This document shows positions 1 through 11,453 of a stretch of 64,000 bases of DNA, piece by piece. Positions within the stretch are counted from its first letter, which is position 1; each line of letters begins with the position of its first letter. The notes beneath the pieces are model-generated. The model did not search any database. It saw only the letters and a program-made list of their open reading frames with translations, and was not told where the DNA came from. Source of the DNA: Novilysobacter antarcticus (GTDB lineage: Bacteria; Pseudomonadota; Gammaproteobacteria; Xanthomonadales; Xanthomonadaceae); contig NZ_JAIEUJ010000001.1 of assembly GCF_019802285.1 (NCBI RefSeq), forward strand, positions 930,001-994,000. Reading direction: 5' to 3'. Both the position numbers and the translations under genes were made by a program.

Positions 1-1
1 C

Positions 2-616
2 ATGGAACGCCACTACTCCCCCGGCCGCACGTGGGAAGCCATGGCGCGCTCCGCGTTGCCGCTGCTGGAGACAGGCGACGTGCTGGACGTGGCGTCGGGC
101 GACGGCGTGCTGGCCGAGCTGCTGGCGCCGCATTCCCACCGATACGTCTGCCTGGACTCCAGCACCAAGATGGTGCTCGCCGCCTCCGAGCGCCTGCGCC
201 GACTGGAGAACGTCGAGGTGCAGGAAGGCGACATGCACGAGCTGCCCTTTGCTGACGCCAGCTTCGACCTGGTGGTGTTGATGCACGCCCTGTCCTACGC
301 CGACCATCCGGCCGAGGCCGTGATGGAGGCGGCGCGGGTGCTGCGGCCGGGCGGTCGCATGTTGCTGACCAGCCTGGCCAACCACGGCCACCGCTCGGTG
401 GTGGAAGCGTACGGCCACGTCAATCTCGGGTTTGCGCCCACCGAGCTGACCGGCATGGTCGAAAAGACCGGGCTGGGCGTGGAGAGTTGCGAGATCGTCA
501 CCCGGGAACGGCGCCCGCCGCATTTCGAGGTAATCGCGCTGCTCGCCCGCAAACCCCCCGCCGGAGCGCAACAGAAAGCGCGCGACACGCGCCGCAAGAC
601 CGAGTCGAAATCATGA
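2..616 (+). CDS. SAM-dependent methyltransferase domain protein, 5' partial (probably ArsR-methyltransferase fusion)
   Basis: The reading frame is open to the window edge, so the N-terminus is missing. What remains is a class I methyltransferase fold: the SAM-binding loop VLDVASGDG near the start, an acidic end of strand 2 (YVCLDSS), and [17 protein letters not shown], followed by VLRPGGRML. In Xanthomonads the gene upstream of metH usually encodes an ArsR-type winged helix fused to such a domain; only the methyltransferase half is visible, so the regulator part is inference. The stop codon overlaps the metH start (ATGA), implying translational coupling. The C-terminal tail is Lys/Arg-rich. 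It could act as a methionine-cycle regulator or as a plain methyltransferase; its substrate is unknown. Confidence 0.75.
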   Translation: MERHYSPGRTWEAMARSALPLLETGDVLDVASGDGVLAELLAPHSHRYVCLDSSTKMVLAASERLRRLENVEVQEGDMHELPFADASFDLVVLMHALSYADHPAEAVMEAARVLRPGGRMLLTSLANHGHRSVVEAYGHVNLGFAPTELTGMVEKTGLGVESCEIVTRERRPPHFEVIALLARKPPAGAQQKARDTRRKTESKS

Positions 617-1713
617 ATACCGAACTACCCTGGCTGAATCCCGCCCGCGCCGAGGCCCTGCAATCGCAACTCGGTGAGCGCATCCTGGTGATCGACGGCG
701 CGATGGGCACGATGATCCAGCGTCACGGGCTGGAGGAGGCCGACTACCGCGGCGAGAGGTTTGCCGACGGTTACGACCGCGAGCACGACATCCCCGACCA
801 CGTGCACGGCGCCGACTGCGGCTGCGCGCGTGACCAGCGCGGCAACAACGATCTACTCAGCCTGACCCGCCCAGACCTGATCCTCGACATCCATGCAGCC
901 TACCTGGCCGCCGGCGCCGACATGGTGGAAAGCAACACGTTCAACTCCACCCGGACCTCGCTGGCCGATTACGGGCTGCAGCATCTGGCGCGCGAGTTGA
1001 ACGCGGCGGGAGCGCGGCTTGCACGCGCCGCCTGCGATGCCGCCGAACAGCAGTCACCGGGCCGTCCACGCTTCGTCATCGGCGTGCTCGGCCCAACCAG
1101 CCGCACCGCGTCCTTGAGTCCCGACGTCAACCGGCCCGGCTTTCGCGCGACCACGTTCGACGACCTGCGCCTTGCCTACCGCGAGGCCGCCGAAGGCCTG
1201 ATTGATGGCGGCGCGGATGTGCTGATGGTGGAAACCGTGTTCGACACCCTGAATGCCAAGGCGGCGCTGTTCGCCATCGCCGAGGTGTTTGAAGGCCGCG
1301 GCGCCCGGCTCCCGGTGATGGTCTCGGGGACGATCACCGATGCCTCCGGCCGCACCCTGTCGGGGCAGACAGCCGAAGCATTCTGGTACTCGCTGCGGCA
1401 TTCGCGGCCGCTGTCGATCGGGCTCAACTGCGCGCTCGGCGCAAAGGAGTTGCGGCCGCACGTGGACACGCTGTCGCGGATTGCCGAGGTCGCCGTCAGC
1501 GCGCATCCCAACGCCGGGCTGCCGAATGCGTTCGGCGGCTACGACGAGACTCCCGAGGAAACAGCCGGCATGTTGCGCGAGTTCGCCGAGTCCGGCCTGG
1601 TGAATTTCGTCGGCGGCTGTTGTGGCACCACGCCGGAGCACATCGCAGCGATCGCCGAGGCCGTGCGCGGCCTGCCACCGCGGCAGCCGCCCCGCATCGC
1701 CGACGTGGCCTGA
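613..1713 (+). CDS. metH: Methionine synthase, homocysteine-binding subunit (split MetH, N-terminal part)
   Basis: A protein of 366 residues corresponding to the first domain of cobalamin-dependent methionine synthase, a TIM barrel that activates homocysteine on zinc. The zinc cysteines are visible: C273 in GLNCALG and C336/C337 in GGCCGTTP. The N-terminus [11 protein letters not shown] is typical. The ATG overlaps the previous stop by four bases, which settles the start. Compared with E. coli MetH there is a short extra Cys-containing segment (about residues 63-71, HGADCGCAR) before the conserved GNNDLL motif. The pterin, B12 and activation domains are in the next gene, 10 bp downstream, so the enzyme is made as two polypeptides. 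Confidence 0.93.
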   Translation: MNTELPWLNPARAEALQSQLGERILVIDGAMGTMIQRHGLEEADYRGERFADGYDREHDIPDHVHGADCGCARDQRGNNDLLSLTRPDLILDIHAAYLAAGADMVESNTFNSTRTSLADYGLQHLARELNAAGARLARAACDAAEQQSPGRPRFVIGVLGPTSRTASLSPDVNRPGFRATTFDDLRLAYREAAEGLIDGGADVLMVETVFDTLNAKAALFAIAEVFEGRGARLPVMVSGTITDASGRTLSGQTAEAFWYSLRHSRPLSIGLNCALGAKELRPHVDTLSRIAEVAVSAHPNAGLPNAFGGYDETPEETAGMLREFAESGLVNFVGGCCGTTPEHIAAIAEAVRGLPPRQPPRIADVA

Positions 1714-1723
1714 GGTCGAACCG

Positions 1724-4407
<2,684 letters not shown>

Positions 4408-4411
<4 letters not shown>

Positions 4412-5550
4412 TGCCGCGCAACGGTCCCGACGGACGTCCGCCGGTGGTCGGCATCGTCGGCAACGCCGGTGCCTACGGGCGCTGGCTGTCGCGGTTCCTG
4501 CAGGATCAAATGGGGCTGCAGGTCATCGGCCGGGATCCGGCAGGTGATACCCGCCTCTTGCCCCGCGAGCTGATCCTCCAGGCAGACGTGCTGGTCTTCA
4601 GTACCCCGATCCGGCACGCAGCGGCGGTGATCGACCAATACGTGGACCTCGCCGCTGGCGACGAGGACGGTCGGCTCTGGCTGGACCTGACCTCGATCAA
4701 ACAGGCCCCGGTCGAGGCGATGCTCCGGTCGCGCGCTGATGTTGTCGGCCTGCATCCGATGACCGCGCCGCCAAAGACGGTCAGCCTGAAAGGCCGGGTG
4801 TTGGCGGTCTGCCCGTCGCGGATCGGCCGGTGGCACGACTGGCTGGAGCAGCTGCTGCAGACCCTTCAGGCCCATTGCGTGGAAGTCGAGCCGGCCGCCC
4901 ACGACCGGGCCATGGCGCTGGTCCAAGGCCTGTCGCACGCCTCACACATGACCCAGGCGCGGGTATTGGCCGCGCTGGCCGAGGACGCGGGTGGGATGGC
5001 GCTGCTGCATGCGCTGCGCACGGTCGGCTACGAACTCGACCTGACCGTCACCGGGCGCATCCTGTCGGGCAATCCCTCGATCTACGAAGAGATCCAGTTC
5101 GGCAACCCACACGTCCTGCCGGTACTGCGCAACCTCGCCGAGGCCACTGCCCAGCTGCGCGACCACGTGCTCGACGGCAGCGATATCGCACGGCGCAACA
5201 TGCGCTCGGCCTTCCTGGAGCAGCCGGCGACCATGTTCAGTGCGCAGGCGCTGGCATCGCACAGCCACGGGTTTGAACGCCTCGGCTACCTGTTGGCTGA
5301 TCTGGACGAGGGTCGGTATCTGAGCGTGTTCCTGCCCGAAGACCGCCCAGGCTCGCTGCGCAGCCTGCTGGAAATCTTCGACCAGCTGGGCGTCAACCTG
5401 GCGTCCATACACTCGTCGCGCACGCCGGAAGGCGAACTCCACTTCCGGATCGGCATCGATGCACTACCGGTACCGATGCCGACACTGTGCGAGGCGGTGG
5501 AGAGCGCGGGTATCGGCCGGGTTGTCGAATTCCGGGATCCGCAGCACTGA
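4408..5550 (+). CDS. tyrA: Prephenate dehydrogenase with C-terminal ACT domain
   Basis: A 380-residue TyrA. The N-terminal Rossmann segment is [15 protein letters not shown]; further on are LVFSTPIRH, the substrate region [11 protein letters not shown] and the helix QGLSHASHM. The C-terminal ACT domain starts near residue 305 ([19 protein letters not shown]) and probably senses tyrosine. It oxidises and decarboxylates prephenate to 4-hydroxyphenylpyruvate (tyrosine synthesis). The start overlaps the metH stop as ATGATG, so either of two tandem ATGs (4408, 4411) may be used. Its place in a methionine operon is unusual. The stop lies 2 bp from the convergent DUF2058 gene. Confidence 0.88.
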
Positions 5551-5552
5551 GG

Positions 5553-6227
5553 TCACCAGATCAGGTCGTCGGGTACCTGGTACTGGGGGTCGGCATAGGG
5601 ATCGTCCGCCGCGGGCGCATTGGGGTCGACCTTCAGCGCGACCGCCGGTGCAAACACCTGCTCGGCCTCCGCCAACAGGGCGGCATCGACCAGCAGGTAA
5701 CGGCCATCGGTCTGCAGCACGCCCAGCTCGCCGGCATTGAGCGCCTTGAGCTGCTCTGCGGTGACGTGGACGCGCTTGATCTTGCCGCCGTACTCAAAGT
5801 GCCTGGCAATGTCGGCGTCGGCGGCGTTCAGCGCCTTGCCCTGCACGAGCTGGGAAAGCTTTGCCCGTGCCTCGCGCCGCTCGCGCGCGGCATCCTGCTT
5901 CGCCTTTTCCGCGGCGATGCGTTCGTCCTTCTCGCGCTGGGCGCGGATTGCATAGGCCTTCGCCAGGTCGATGTCCTCGCGCGAGCGCGGTGCGCCGCGA
6001 GGTGGGCGGGCTTGGCCCGTCGCATGCTGTCCCGGCCGTGTGCCTGGTCCACTGGCGGACCGACCGGGAGTCGATGGATTCCCCCGCTTCTCGGTGCCGC
6101 GGCCCGAGCCGGCGTTGCCACCCTTGCGATCCTGACTGCCATCGCGTTTTTTGGCAGGACGGCGTTCTGGTTCGGGCGCGGGCTTGAAGCCCAGCCCCAT
6201 CAACTGGTTGCGCAGGGTGTCATTCAT
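5553..6227 (-). CDS. DUF2058 family protein
   Basis: A protein of 224 residues of the YaiL/DUF2058 type. It opens MNDTLRNQLMGLGFK, then has a long basic low-complexity stretch (about 20-80, rich in Lys, Arg, Gly, Pro), a charged helix of Arg/Glu/Ala repeats (about 85-125), and a globular C-terminal domain ending in DPYADPQYQVPDDLIW. Members are often labelled nucleoprotein or polynucleotide-associated, but no activity is established. The ATG at 6227 is preferred because GAAG sits about 8 nt upstream; a TTG at 6239 would add four residues. It is the last gene of a - strand run and meets tyrA tail to tail. Confidence 0.8.
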   Translation of the reverse strand: MNDTLRNQLMGLGFKPAPEPERRPAKKRDGSQDRKGGNAGSGRGTEKRGNPSTPGRSASGPGTRPGQHATGQARPPRGAPRSREDIDLAKAYAIRAQREKDERIAAEKAKQDAARERREARAKLSQLVQGKALNAADADIARHFEYGGKIKRVHVTAEQLKALNAGELGVLQTDGRYLLVDAALLAEAEQVFAPAVALKVDPNAPAADDPYADPQYQVPDDLIW

Positions 6228-6269
6228 GGTGTTCTTCAACAGGCAAGGGACGACGGGTGTGTCGCGCGC

Positions 6270-6515
6270 TCAATAATGCGGCGGTGGCGGCTCGCCGGCA
6301 GGATCGGCGGAGTGCGGGTTTGCCGCGACCGACAAGCGCAACTGGCGCAGGTCTTCCAGGGCGCGGTGCAGCAACAGGGCGTTGCGCGCTTCCTCGTCAC
6401 GGGCGGCGGCCAGCGCATCGCTCAGTTCGCCCAGGTGATGCTCCTGGAACGAGAGCCGGGTTTCCAGATCGACCAGACGTTGCTCGATCGAATCGTCAGA
6501 ACCAGAACCGCTCAT
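6270..6515 (-). CDS. slyX: SlyX family protein
   Basis: An 81-residue, almost wholly helical protein. The N-terminal half ([19 protein letters not shown]) shows the heptad pattern and wording of SlyX, a small coiled-coil protein of unknown role. The C-terminus is rich in proline (EPPPPHY), as is usual in the family. Its ATG overlaps the end of the UDP-glucose dehydrogenase gene by four bases, so it is co-translated with it. The start was chosen at this overlap rather than at longer in-frame upstream codons. Confidence 0.85.
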   Translation of the reverse strand: MSGSGSDDSIEQRLVDLETRLSFQEHHLGELSDALAAARDEEARNALLLHRALEDLRQLRLSVAANPHSADPAGEPPPPHY

Positions 6516-7873
6516 GGGACCGCACCTTGTGGCCCGGTGCGCATCAACGAACGACCGCGGCCGATCCCGTAGTAAGCGATGCCGGCCTCTTCCAGTTCTT
6601 CGGGATCGTAGAGATTGCGTCCGTCGAAGATCACCGCATCGGCCAACGCAGCGCCGATGCGGCCAAAATCGGGGCTGCGGAACTGCTTCCACTCGGTGAT
6701 CACGATCAGCGCGTCGGCACCTTCCAGCGCGTCGTACTCCGAATCGCACAACACCAGATCGCTGCGCTCGCCAAAGATGCGCTGGGCTTCGCTGGACGCC
6801 TCCGGATCAAACGCACGGACCCGTGCACCGGTGGCCCACAGCTGCTCGAGAAGGCGCCGGCTGGGGGCCGCGCGCATGTCGTCGGTGTTGGGCTTGAAGG
6901 CCAGCCCCCACAGGGCAAAGGTCTTGCCGGCGAGGGAATCGCCGTAGTGGCGCTGGACCAATTCAAACAGGTGTTCCTTCTGGCGCTCGTTGACCGCCTC
7001 CACCGCGTCCAGCAATTGCGGCTGCAGACCGTGCTGATGGGCGGTGCGGGCAAGCGCCTGGACGTCCTTGGGGAAGCACGAACCGCCATAGCCCGCGCCG
7101 GGGTAGATGAACTGCCAGCCGATTCGCGGATCCGAGCCGATGCCCTGGCGCACCATTTCCACGTCTGCGCCGACACGCTCGGCAATCGTGGCGATCTCGT
7201 TCATGAAGCTGATCTTGGTCGCCAGCATCGCGTTCGCTGCGTACTTGGTCAGTTCGGCCGAGCGCACGTCCATCACCACGAAACGCTCGCGGCTACGCAC
7301 GAAAGGTGCGTAGAGCCGGCGCATCTTCTCAGAAGCCTCCACGTCGTCGGTGCCGATGATGATCCGGTCCGGTCGCATGAAGTCGTTGACCGCATCGCCT
7401 TCCTTGAGAAACTCGGGATTGGATACGACCGTGAAGTCGATCTCCACGCCGCGCTGCGCAAGCTCACCGGCGATGGTCGCGCGCACCTTGTCGGCCGTAC
7501 CGACCGGCACCGTAGACTTGTCGACCACAAGCGCCGGCTGGTCGAGGTGCTGGCCAATCGTCCTGGCCACCGCGAGCACGTATTGCAGGTCGGCGCTGCC
7601 GTCCTCATCGGGAGGCGTACCCACGGCGATGAATATCACTTCCGCGTGGGCAATGGCCTGCACTGGATCGCTGGTGAAGTGCAGGCGCCGCGCATCGTGG
7701 TTGGCGCGCACCATCGGCGCCAGGCCGGGCTCGAAGATCGATACCTCACCCCGCTTGAGTCCATCGACCTTGGCCTGGTCGATGTCCACGCAGATCACCT
7801 CATGGCCGACTTCCGCCAAACAGGTGCCGGTGACCAGACCGACATAGCCGGTGCCGAAAATACTGACGCGCAT
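6512..7873 (-). CDS. ugd: UDP-glucose 6-dehydrogenase
   Basis: A 453-residue enzyme that oxidises UDP-glucose to UDP-glucuronate, a precursor for exopolysaccharide and lipid A or LPS sugars. Seen: the NAD-binding N-terminus [16 protein letters not shown], the [12 protein letters not shown] motif, KSTVPVGT, the catalytic cysteine motif GGSCFPKD, and the C-terminal lobe [14 protein letters not shown]. Length matches the family. slyX follows with a 4-base overlap. The FKBP gene upstream is 57 bp away on the same strand, so these may share transcription. Confidence 0.94.
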   Translation of the reverse strand: MRVSIFGTGYVGLVTGTCLAEVGHEVICVDIDQAKVDGLKRGEVSIFEPGLAPMVRANHDARRLHFTSDPVQAIAHAEVIFIAVGTPPDEDGSADLQYVLAVARTIGQHLDQPALVVDKSTVPVGTADKVRATIAGELAQRGVEIDFTVVSNPEFLKEGDAVNDFMRPDRIIIGTDDVEASEKMRRLYAPFVRSRERFVVMDVRSAELTKYAANAMLATKISFMNEIATIAERVGADVEMVRQGIGSDPRIGWQFIYPGAGYGGSCFPKDVQALARTAHQHGLQPQLLDAVEAVNERQKEHLFELVQRHYGDSLAGKTFALWGLAFKPNTDDMRAAPSRRLLEQLWATGARVRAFDPEASSEAQRIFGERSDLVLCDSEYDALEGADALIVITEWKQFRSPDFGRIGAALADAVIFDGRNLYDPEELEEAGIAYYGIGRGRSLMRTGPQGAVP

Positions 7874-7930
7874 TGTGTTTCTCCTGTCCCGACCGCGGGA
7901 AGATCGACCCGAAGGTGGGGTGCGGAGCGG

Positions 7931-8710
7931 TTATTCGCCCGCGTTGTCCTTGACGATATCCAGCAACTCGACTTCAAACACCAGTGCCGCGTTGGGACCG
8001 ATCGCGCCGCCCGGCGTACCGATTTCCCCGTAACCCAGCTCGGAGGGAATCCAGAAGCGGTACTTGCTGCCCACCGGCATCAGCACGATGCCTTCCTGCC
8101 AGCCGGGAACGACCTGCTGCAGTGGAAGGTCGGTCGGCTCGCCGCGATCATAGGAACTATCGAAGGTCTCACCGTCGAGCAGCGTGCCCTTGTAGTGCAC
8201 GCTGACCACGTCATCCACGGTCGGCTTGGGGCCCTTGCCCTCCTCCAGCACCTGATACTGCAGGCCCGAATCGGTCACCACGACACCCGGCTTTTTCGCG
8301 TTCTCGGCCAGGAATGCCTCTGCCTCAGTCTTGTTCGCGGCCCCGATGGCGGCGGCCTCGGCGGCGCGCTTGGCCTGCAGCTTCTGGCCGAACGCCTCCG
8401 CCACCTGCGCGGCCTGTTCGTCGGTCATCAGCGACTCGCCACCGTCCAGCTCGGTCTTGATCGCCTTGGCCAGCGTGTCCACGTCGACTTCGTCTTTGAC
8501 CTGCTCCAGCGCCTTGGCCAGGTCCAGGCCGATCATGTAGCTGACCTGCTCCTTCTCGGTCGCCAGGCCCTTGATCTTCAGCGGCTGGCCCTGGGCAGTG
8601 GCGGGCTCGGCGGCGTCGGTTTTTGGCGGGGCCTTGTCATCGGACTGGCAGGCCGCCAACGAGAGGACCAAGGATGCTGCAAGCAGCGCGGTGCGGGGGA
8701 AATGGATCAT
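7931..8710 (-). CDS. FKBP-type peptidyl-prolyl isomerase, lipoprotein (Mip-like)
   Basis: A 259-residue exported prolyl isomerase. The N-terminus has a lipoprotein signal (LLAASLVLSLAACQ), predicting an outer- or inner-membrane-anchored periplasmic enzyme. The FKBP_N dimerisation domain follows (QVSYMIGLDLAKALEQV), then a long helix with Ala/Glu-rich repeats, then the FKBP catalytic domain (VHYKGTLLDGETFDSSYDRG to GYGEIGTPGGAIGPNAALVFEVELLDI). It is the Mip/FkpA architecture. The neighbouring upstream gene encodes a second, larger copy, suggesting tandem duplication. It assists folding of envelope proteins. Confidence 0.9.
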   Translation of the reverse strand: MIHFPRTALLAASLVLSLAACQSDDKAPPKTDAAEPATAQGQPLKIKGLATEKEQVSYMIGLDLAKALEQVKDEVDVDTLAKAIKTELDGGESLMTDEQAAQVAEAFGQKLQAKRAAEAAAIGAANKTEAEAFLAENAKKPGVVVTDSGLQYQVLEEGKGPKPTVDDVVSVHYKGTLLDGETFDSSYDRGEPTDLPLQQVVPGWQEGIVLMPVGSKYRFWIPSELGYGEIGTPGGAIGPNAALVFEVELLDIVKDNAGE

Positions 8711-8735
8711 GGAATCTGGACTCCTTGGGGCAAGA

Positions 8736-8760
8736 CGCCCCGGTACAGGGACGGGGCGTT
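8736..8760 (-). terminator. Hairpin between the two FKBP genes
   Basis: A perfect 8-bp inverted repeat (ACGCCCCG / CGGGGCGT) with a 9-nt loop lies between the stop of the larger FKBP gene and the start of the smaller one. No U-tract follows on the - strand, so it may attenuate or stabilise the transcript rather than end it. Confidence 0.4.
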
Positions 8761-8783
8761 GGCAATGGGGTGAAGGATACGTC

Positions 8784-9773
8784 CTACTTGATGATTGCCT
8801 GCAGTTCGACGTCGAATTCGAGCGTTGCGTTGGGCCCGATCGGACCGCCCGGAGTGCCCTTGCTGCCGTAGGCGAGCTCGCCCGGAATCCAGAAGCGGTA
8901 CTTGGCGCCCACCGGCATCAGGCCGAGCCCCTCCGTCCAGCCCGCGATGACCTGGTTGAGGCCGAATTCGGTCGGCTCGCCACGCTTGTAAGAGCTGTCG
9001 AACACGGTGCCGTCCAGCAGCCTGCCTTCGTAGTGGACCCGTACCTGGTCGGAAGGCAGCGGGCGCTCGCCCGAACCCTGGCGCAGCACCATGTACTGCA
9101 AGCCCGAAGCGGTGGAGAACACACCCTTCTTTTGCTTGTTCTCGGCGAGGAACTTCTCGCCTTCGCTGCGATTGGCCTCACCCTGCGCCTTGGCCTGGGC
9201 CGCCATCTGGCCCTGCTGCTTCTCCGCCTCGCCCTGCATTTTCTTGGAGAAGGTGTCGCGGACCGCGTTCAGCTGGTCATCGCTCAGCGCGAGCTTGGCG
9301 CCAGCGAAGGTGGCGCGCACGCCCTGCAGCAACTCCGGCAGGTCCAGCTCGCCCTTGATGGGAGCCAGGTTGCGGCCGACGTCGGCGCCCACCAGGTAGG
9401 CGACCTTCTGCTTGTCGACGTCGGGGATCTTGGCATCGGCGGGCGCCTTTCCGGCACGCGAGGCGATACGCATCATCAGCGCCTGGCCAACCTCCTGCAC
9501 CTCGCCCTCGGCGATCAATGGCGGCTGGCCATTGAATGCGTTGCTGATGGCGCGCTCGAAAGCGGACAGGTCGATGTCCGCCGCGGCGGGCGTGATGGAA
9601 CGCGCGATGTCATGGCCAACCATATAGCTGACCTTGGCACGATCGGTGGTGAGCAAATTCTTCTCCTGGGCTGGAGCGTTCTGCGCAGCGGCAGCAACGG
9701 GAAACGCCACCGTGGCACCCAGCAGCGAAACGGTGGTGAACAACACGGCACTGCCGCGCACGAAAGCCTTCAT
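8784..9773 (-). CDS. FKBP-type peptidyl-prolyl isomerase with duplicated N-terminal domain, periplasmic
   Basis: A 329-residue exported prolyl isomerase. It has a Sec signal peptide (to about residue 30, cleavage near VAAAAQNA) without a lipobox. Two FKBP_N-like segments follow: [14 protein letters not shown] (about 47) and [14 protein letters not shown] (about 122), each with a helix pair. A charged linker helix precedes the FKBP catalytic domain ([20 protein letters not shown] to [19 protein letters not shown]). The usual Mip protein has one such N-domain, so this one carries an internal duplication. It faces the GntR operon head to head across 156 bp. Confidence 0.88.
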   Translation of the reverse strand: MKAFVRGSAVLFTTVSLLGATVAFPVAAAAQNAPAQEKNLLTTDRAKVSYMVGHDIARSITPAAADIDLSAFERAISNAFNGQPPLIAEGEVQEVGQALMMRIASRAGKAPADAKIPDVDKQKVAYLVGADVGRNLAPIKGELDLPELLQGVRATFAGAKLALSDDQLNAVRDTFSKKMQGEAEKQQGQMAAQAKAQGEANRSEGEKFLAENKQKKGVFSTASGLQYMVLRQGSGERPLPSDQVRVHYEGRLLDGTVFDSSYKRGEPTEFGLNQVIAGWTEGLGLMPVGAKYRFWIPGELAYGSKGTPGGPIGPNATLEFDVELQAIIK

Positions 9774-9850
9774 CCGGATTGCTCCTGTCGGTCGCCGGGG
9801 TGGCGGCGAAAAACGCCTATTGTCGCGGTCGCGGTGCCGCGGGGCAATGA

Positions 9851-9866
9851 CAATACAAAAGTATTG
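9851..9866. repeat. Inverted repeat CAATAC-aaaa-GTATTG
   Basis: A perfect 6-bp inverted repeat with an A4 loop in the divergent region between the FKBP gene and the GntR operon. Its right arm runs into the -35 box of the operon promoter. It could be a second regulator site; nothing in the sequence says which regulator. Confidence 0.4.
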
Positions 9867-9891
9867 ACGGCATGTGTTTCGGTGTTATAGT
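9864..9891 (+). promoter_or_regulatory. Sigma-70 promoter of the GntR/ABC operon
   Basis: TTGACG (9864-9869) and TATAGT (9886-9891) are separated by 16 bp, close to consensus for a housekeeping promoter. It lies about 40 bp upstream of the first ATG (9930). The -10 box is inside the GGTG-N16-CACC palindrome, which fits repression by promoter occlusion. Confidence 0.7.
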
Positions 9892-9904
9892 CGCATACAA
9901 CACC
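9881..9904. promoter_or_regulatory. Palindromic operator GGTGTT-N12-AACACC, probable YtrA-type GntR binding site
   Basis: A perfect 6-bp palindrome with a 12-bp centre, equal to GGTG-N16-CACC, overlies the -10 box and start region of the operon that encodes a YtrA-type GntR protein. From memory, this spacing matches the operator described for YtrA-type regulators in Xanthomonas. Autoregulation of the operon is the natural inference. Confidence 0.6.
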
Positions 9905-9929
9905 GACTGACCCATTGCGGGGAAGCCTC

Positions 9930-10190
9930 ATGAACCGGAAGCTCAACAACTCGTTGTCCGCCCTGGCCATCACCGGCGCCGTGCTGGTGACCACCGTCGT
10001 GTTCGGCCTGAGTCCGCTGGCTGTCGAGCGGTCCACACAACCGGCCGTAGCCGCGGTCGATGGCAATCGATCAGCACCGGCGACCAGCGGCGGAGCCCCA
10101 ACGGCACAGCCCCGCAGGGCCGCGGGCGGCGACGCCCAGCTCAGGCAGACGCTTCTGATGCCCTACTTCTCATTTGTTCCACGGGGATGA
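9930..10190 (+). CDS. Small membrane or secreted protein, first gene of the GntR/ABC operon
   Basis: An 86-residue protein of unknown function. One hydrophobic segment (about 9-30, LSALAITGAVLVTTVVFGL) acts as a signal anchor or uncleaved signal. The rest is Ala/Pro/Arg-rich and ends in QTLLMPYFSFVPRG, a tail that looks specific rather than random. The ATG at 9930 is preferred over an upstream TTG (9915) because GGGGAAG lies just ahead. Its stop is 4 bp from the GntR start. Position as the first gene after the operator suggests it belongs to the same regulon. Confidence 0.65.
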   Translation: MNRKLNNSLSALAITGAVLVTTVVFGLSPLAVERSTQPAVAAVDGNRSAPATSGGAPTAQPRRAAGGDAQLRQTLLMPYFSFVPRG

Positions 10191-10194
10191 CCCA

Positions 10195-10569
10195 ATGACC
10201 GCAGTCCAATGGAGCGACGGCGCTCCGATCTATCGGCAACTGAAGGAGCGCGTCGTGGCAATGATGCTCGATGGCGAGCTCAAGCCGGGTGATGCCCTGC
10301 CTTCGGTCCGCCAGGTCGCCGCCGACTATCAACTCAATCCGATCACCGTATCGCGCGCCTACCAGGAGCTGGTGGACGAGGCACTCGTCGAGAAACGCAG
10401 GGGTTTGGGAATGTATATGACTGAAGGAGCAGCAGAGAAACTCCTGGCGAGCGAACGCGAACGGTTCCTGACCGAGGAGTGGCCACTGGTGCTTGAACGC
10501 ATCACCCGTCTGGGCCTGAGCCTGGAACAGCTGGTAGCCGTGGATCCAACCAAGGCAGGTGCCCGATGA
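10195..10569 (+). CDS. GntR family transcriptional regulator, YtrA subfamily
   Basis: A 124-residue regulator. The winged helix fills residues 10-78 (PIYRQLKERVVAMMLDGEL, LPSVRQVAADYQLNPITVSRAYQEL, VEKRRGLGMYM). The remaining 45 residues are a short helical C-terminal region rather than a ligand-binding domain, which is the hallmark of the YtrA subfamily that controls ABC transporters. GGGGA lies 8 nt before the ATG at 10195. The stop overlaps the ABC ATPase start (ATGA). It most likely represses its own operon through the palindrome at 9881-9904. Confidence 0.9.
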   Translation: MTAVQWSDGAPIYRQLKERVVAMMLDGELKPGDALPSVRQVAADYQLNPITVSRAYQELVDEALVEKRRGLGMYMTEGAAEKLLASERERFLTEEWPLVLERITRLGLSLEQLVAVDPTKAGAR

Positions 10570-11453
10570 ACGCCCCCCTCGATACCACCCCCGTGAATGT
10601 TGTCAGTGCCCGCAACCTGCGCAAGGTCTACAAAAAGGGCAAGCCGGCCCTGGACGGCGCGAGCTTCGAGATTCTGGCAGGACGGATCGTCGGCCTGATC
10701 GGCCCGAACGGTGCCGGTAAGACAACCGCGCTCAAGGCGATGCTCGGCCTGATCCAGTTCGAAGGCGAGATGACCGTACTGGGCCGCGACCCGCGCAGCG
10801 CCCGCGACGAGCTGATGCGCGATGTGTGTTTCATCGCCGATGTGGCGGTGCTGCCGCGCTGGATCCGCGTGGGCGAGGCGATCGACTTTGTCGCCGGCGT
10901 GCACCCACGCTTTGACCGCGAGCGCTGTGATCGCTTCCTGAAGGGCACCAAGCTGACGCCGAAGATGCGCGTGCGCGAGCTGTCCAAGGGCATGATCGTG
11001 CAGCTCCACCTCGCCTTGGTCATGGCGATCGACGCCAAGCTGCTGGTGCTGGACGAGCCCACCCTGGGCCTGGACATCCTCTATCGCAAGCAGTTCTACC
11101 AGCGCCTGCTGGAGGACTACTTCGACGAGGAGAAAACGATCCTGATCACCACTCACCAGGTGGAGGAGATCGAGCACATCCTCACCGATGTGATGTTCAT
11201 CAGCGATGGCAAGATCGTTCTGGAAAGCGCGATGGACGAGGTCGGTGCGCGCTTCACCGAGTTGCTGGTCACCCCCGACCATGCGGACACCGCCCGGCGT
11301 CTGGTGCCGGTGAATGAGCGGGCGTTGCCGTTCGGCCAAACCGTGATGCTGTTCGACGGCACGCCTCGAGAGCAGCTCGCCCCGCTGGGCGAGATCGGCA
11401 CGCCTGGCCTGGCTGACCTGTTTGTCGCGACGATGCAAGGGACCTACGAATGA
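10566..11453 (+). CDS. ABC transporter ATP-binding protein
   Basis: A 295-residue ATPase. Walker A is GPNGAGKTT, the signature is LSKGMIVQ, and Walker B is LLVLDEPTLGLD followed by the H-loop ITTHQVEE. About 75 residues follow the H-loop as a C-terminal extension. It overlaps both the GntR gene and the permease gene by 4 bp, so the three are translated together. With the ABC-2 type permease it would form an exporter. YtrA-linked exporters often handle peptides or cell-envelope stress, but the substrate cannot be read from the sequence. Confidence 0.92.
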   Translation: MNAPLDTTPVNVVSARNLRKVYKKGKPALDGASFEILAGRIVGLIGPNGAGKTTALKAMLGLIQFEGEMTVLGRDPRSARDELMRDVCFIADVAVLPRWIRVGEAIDFVAGVHPRFDRERCDRFLKGTKLTPKMRVRELSKGMIVQLHLALVMAIDAKLLVLDEPTLGLDILYRKQFYQRLLEDYFDEEKTILITTHQVEEIEHILTDVMFISDGKIVLESAMDEVGARFTELLVTPDHADTARRLVPVNERALPFGQTVMLFDGTPREQLAPLGEIGTPGLADLFVATMQGTYE

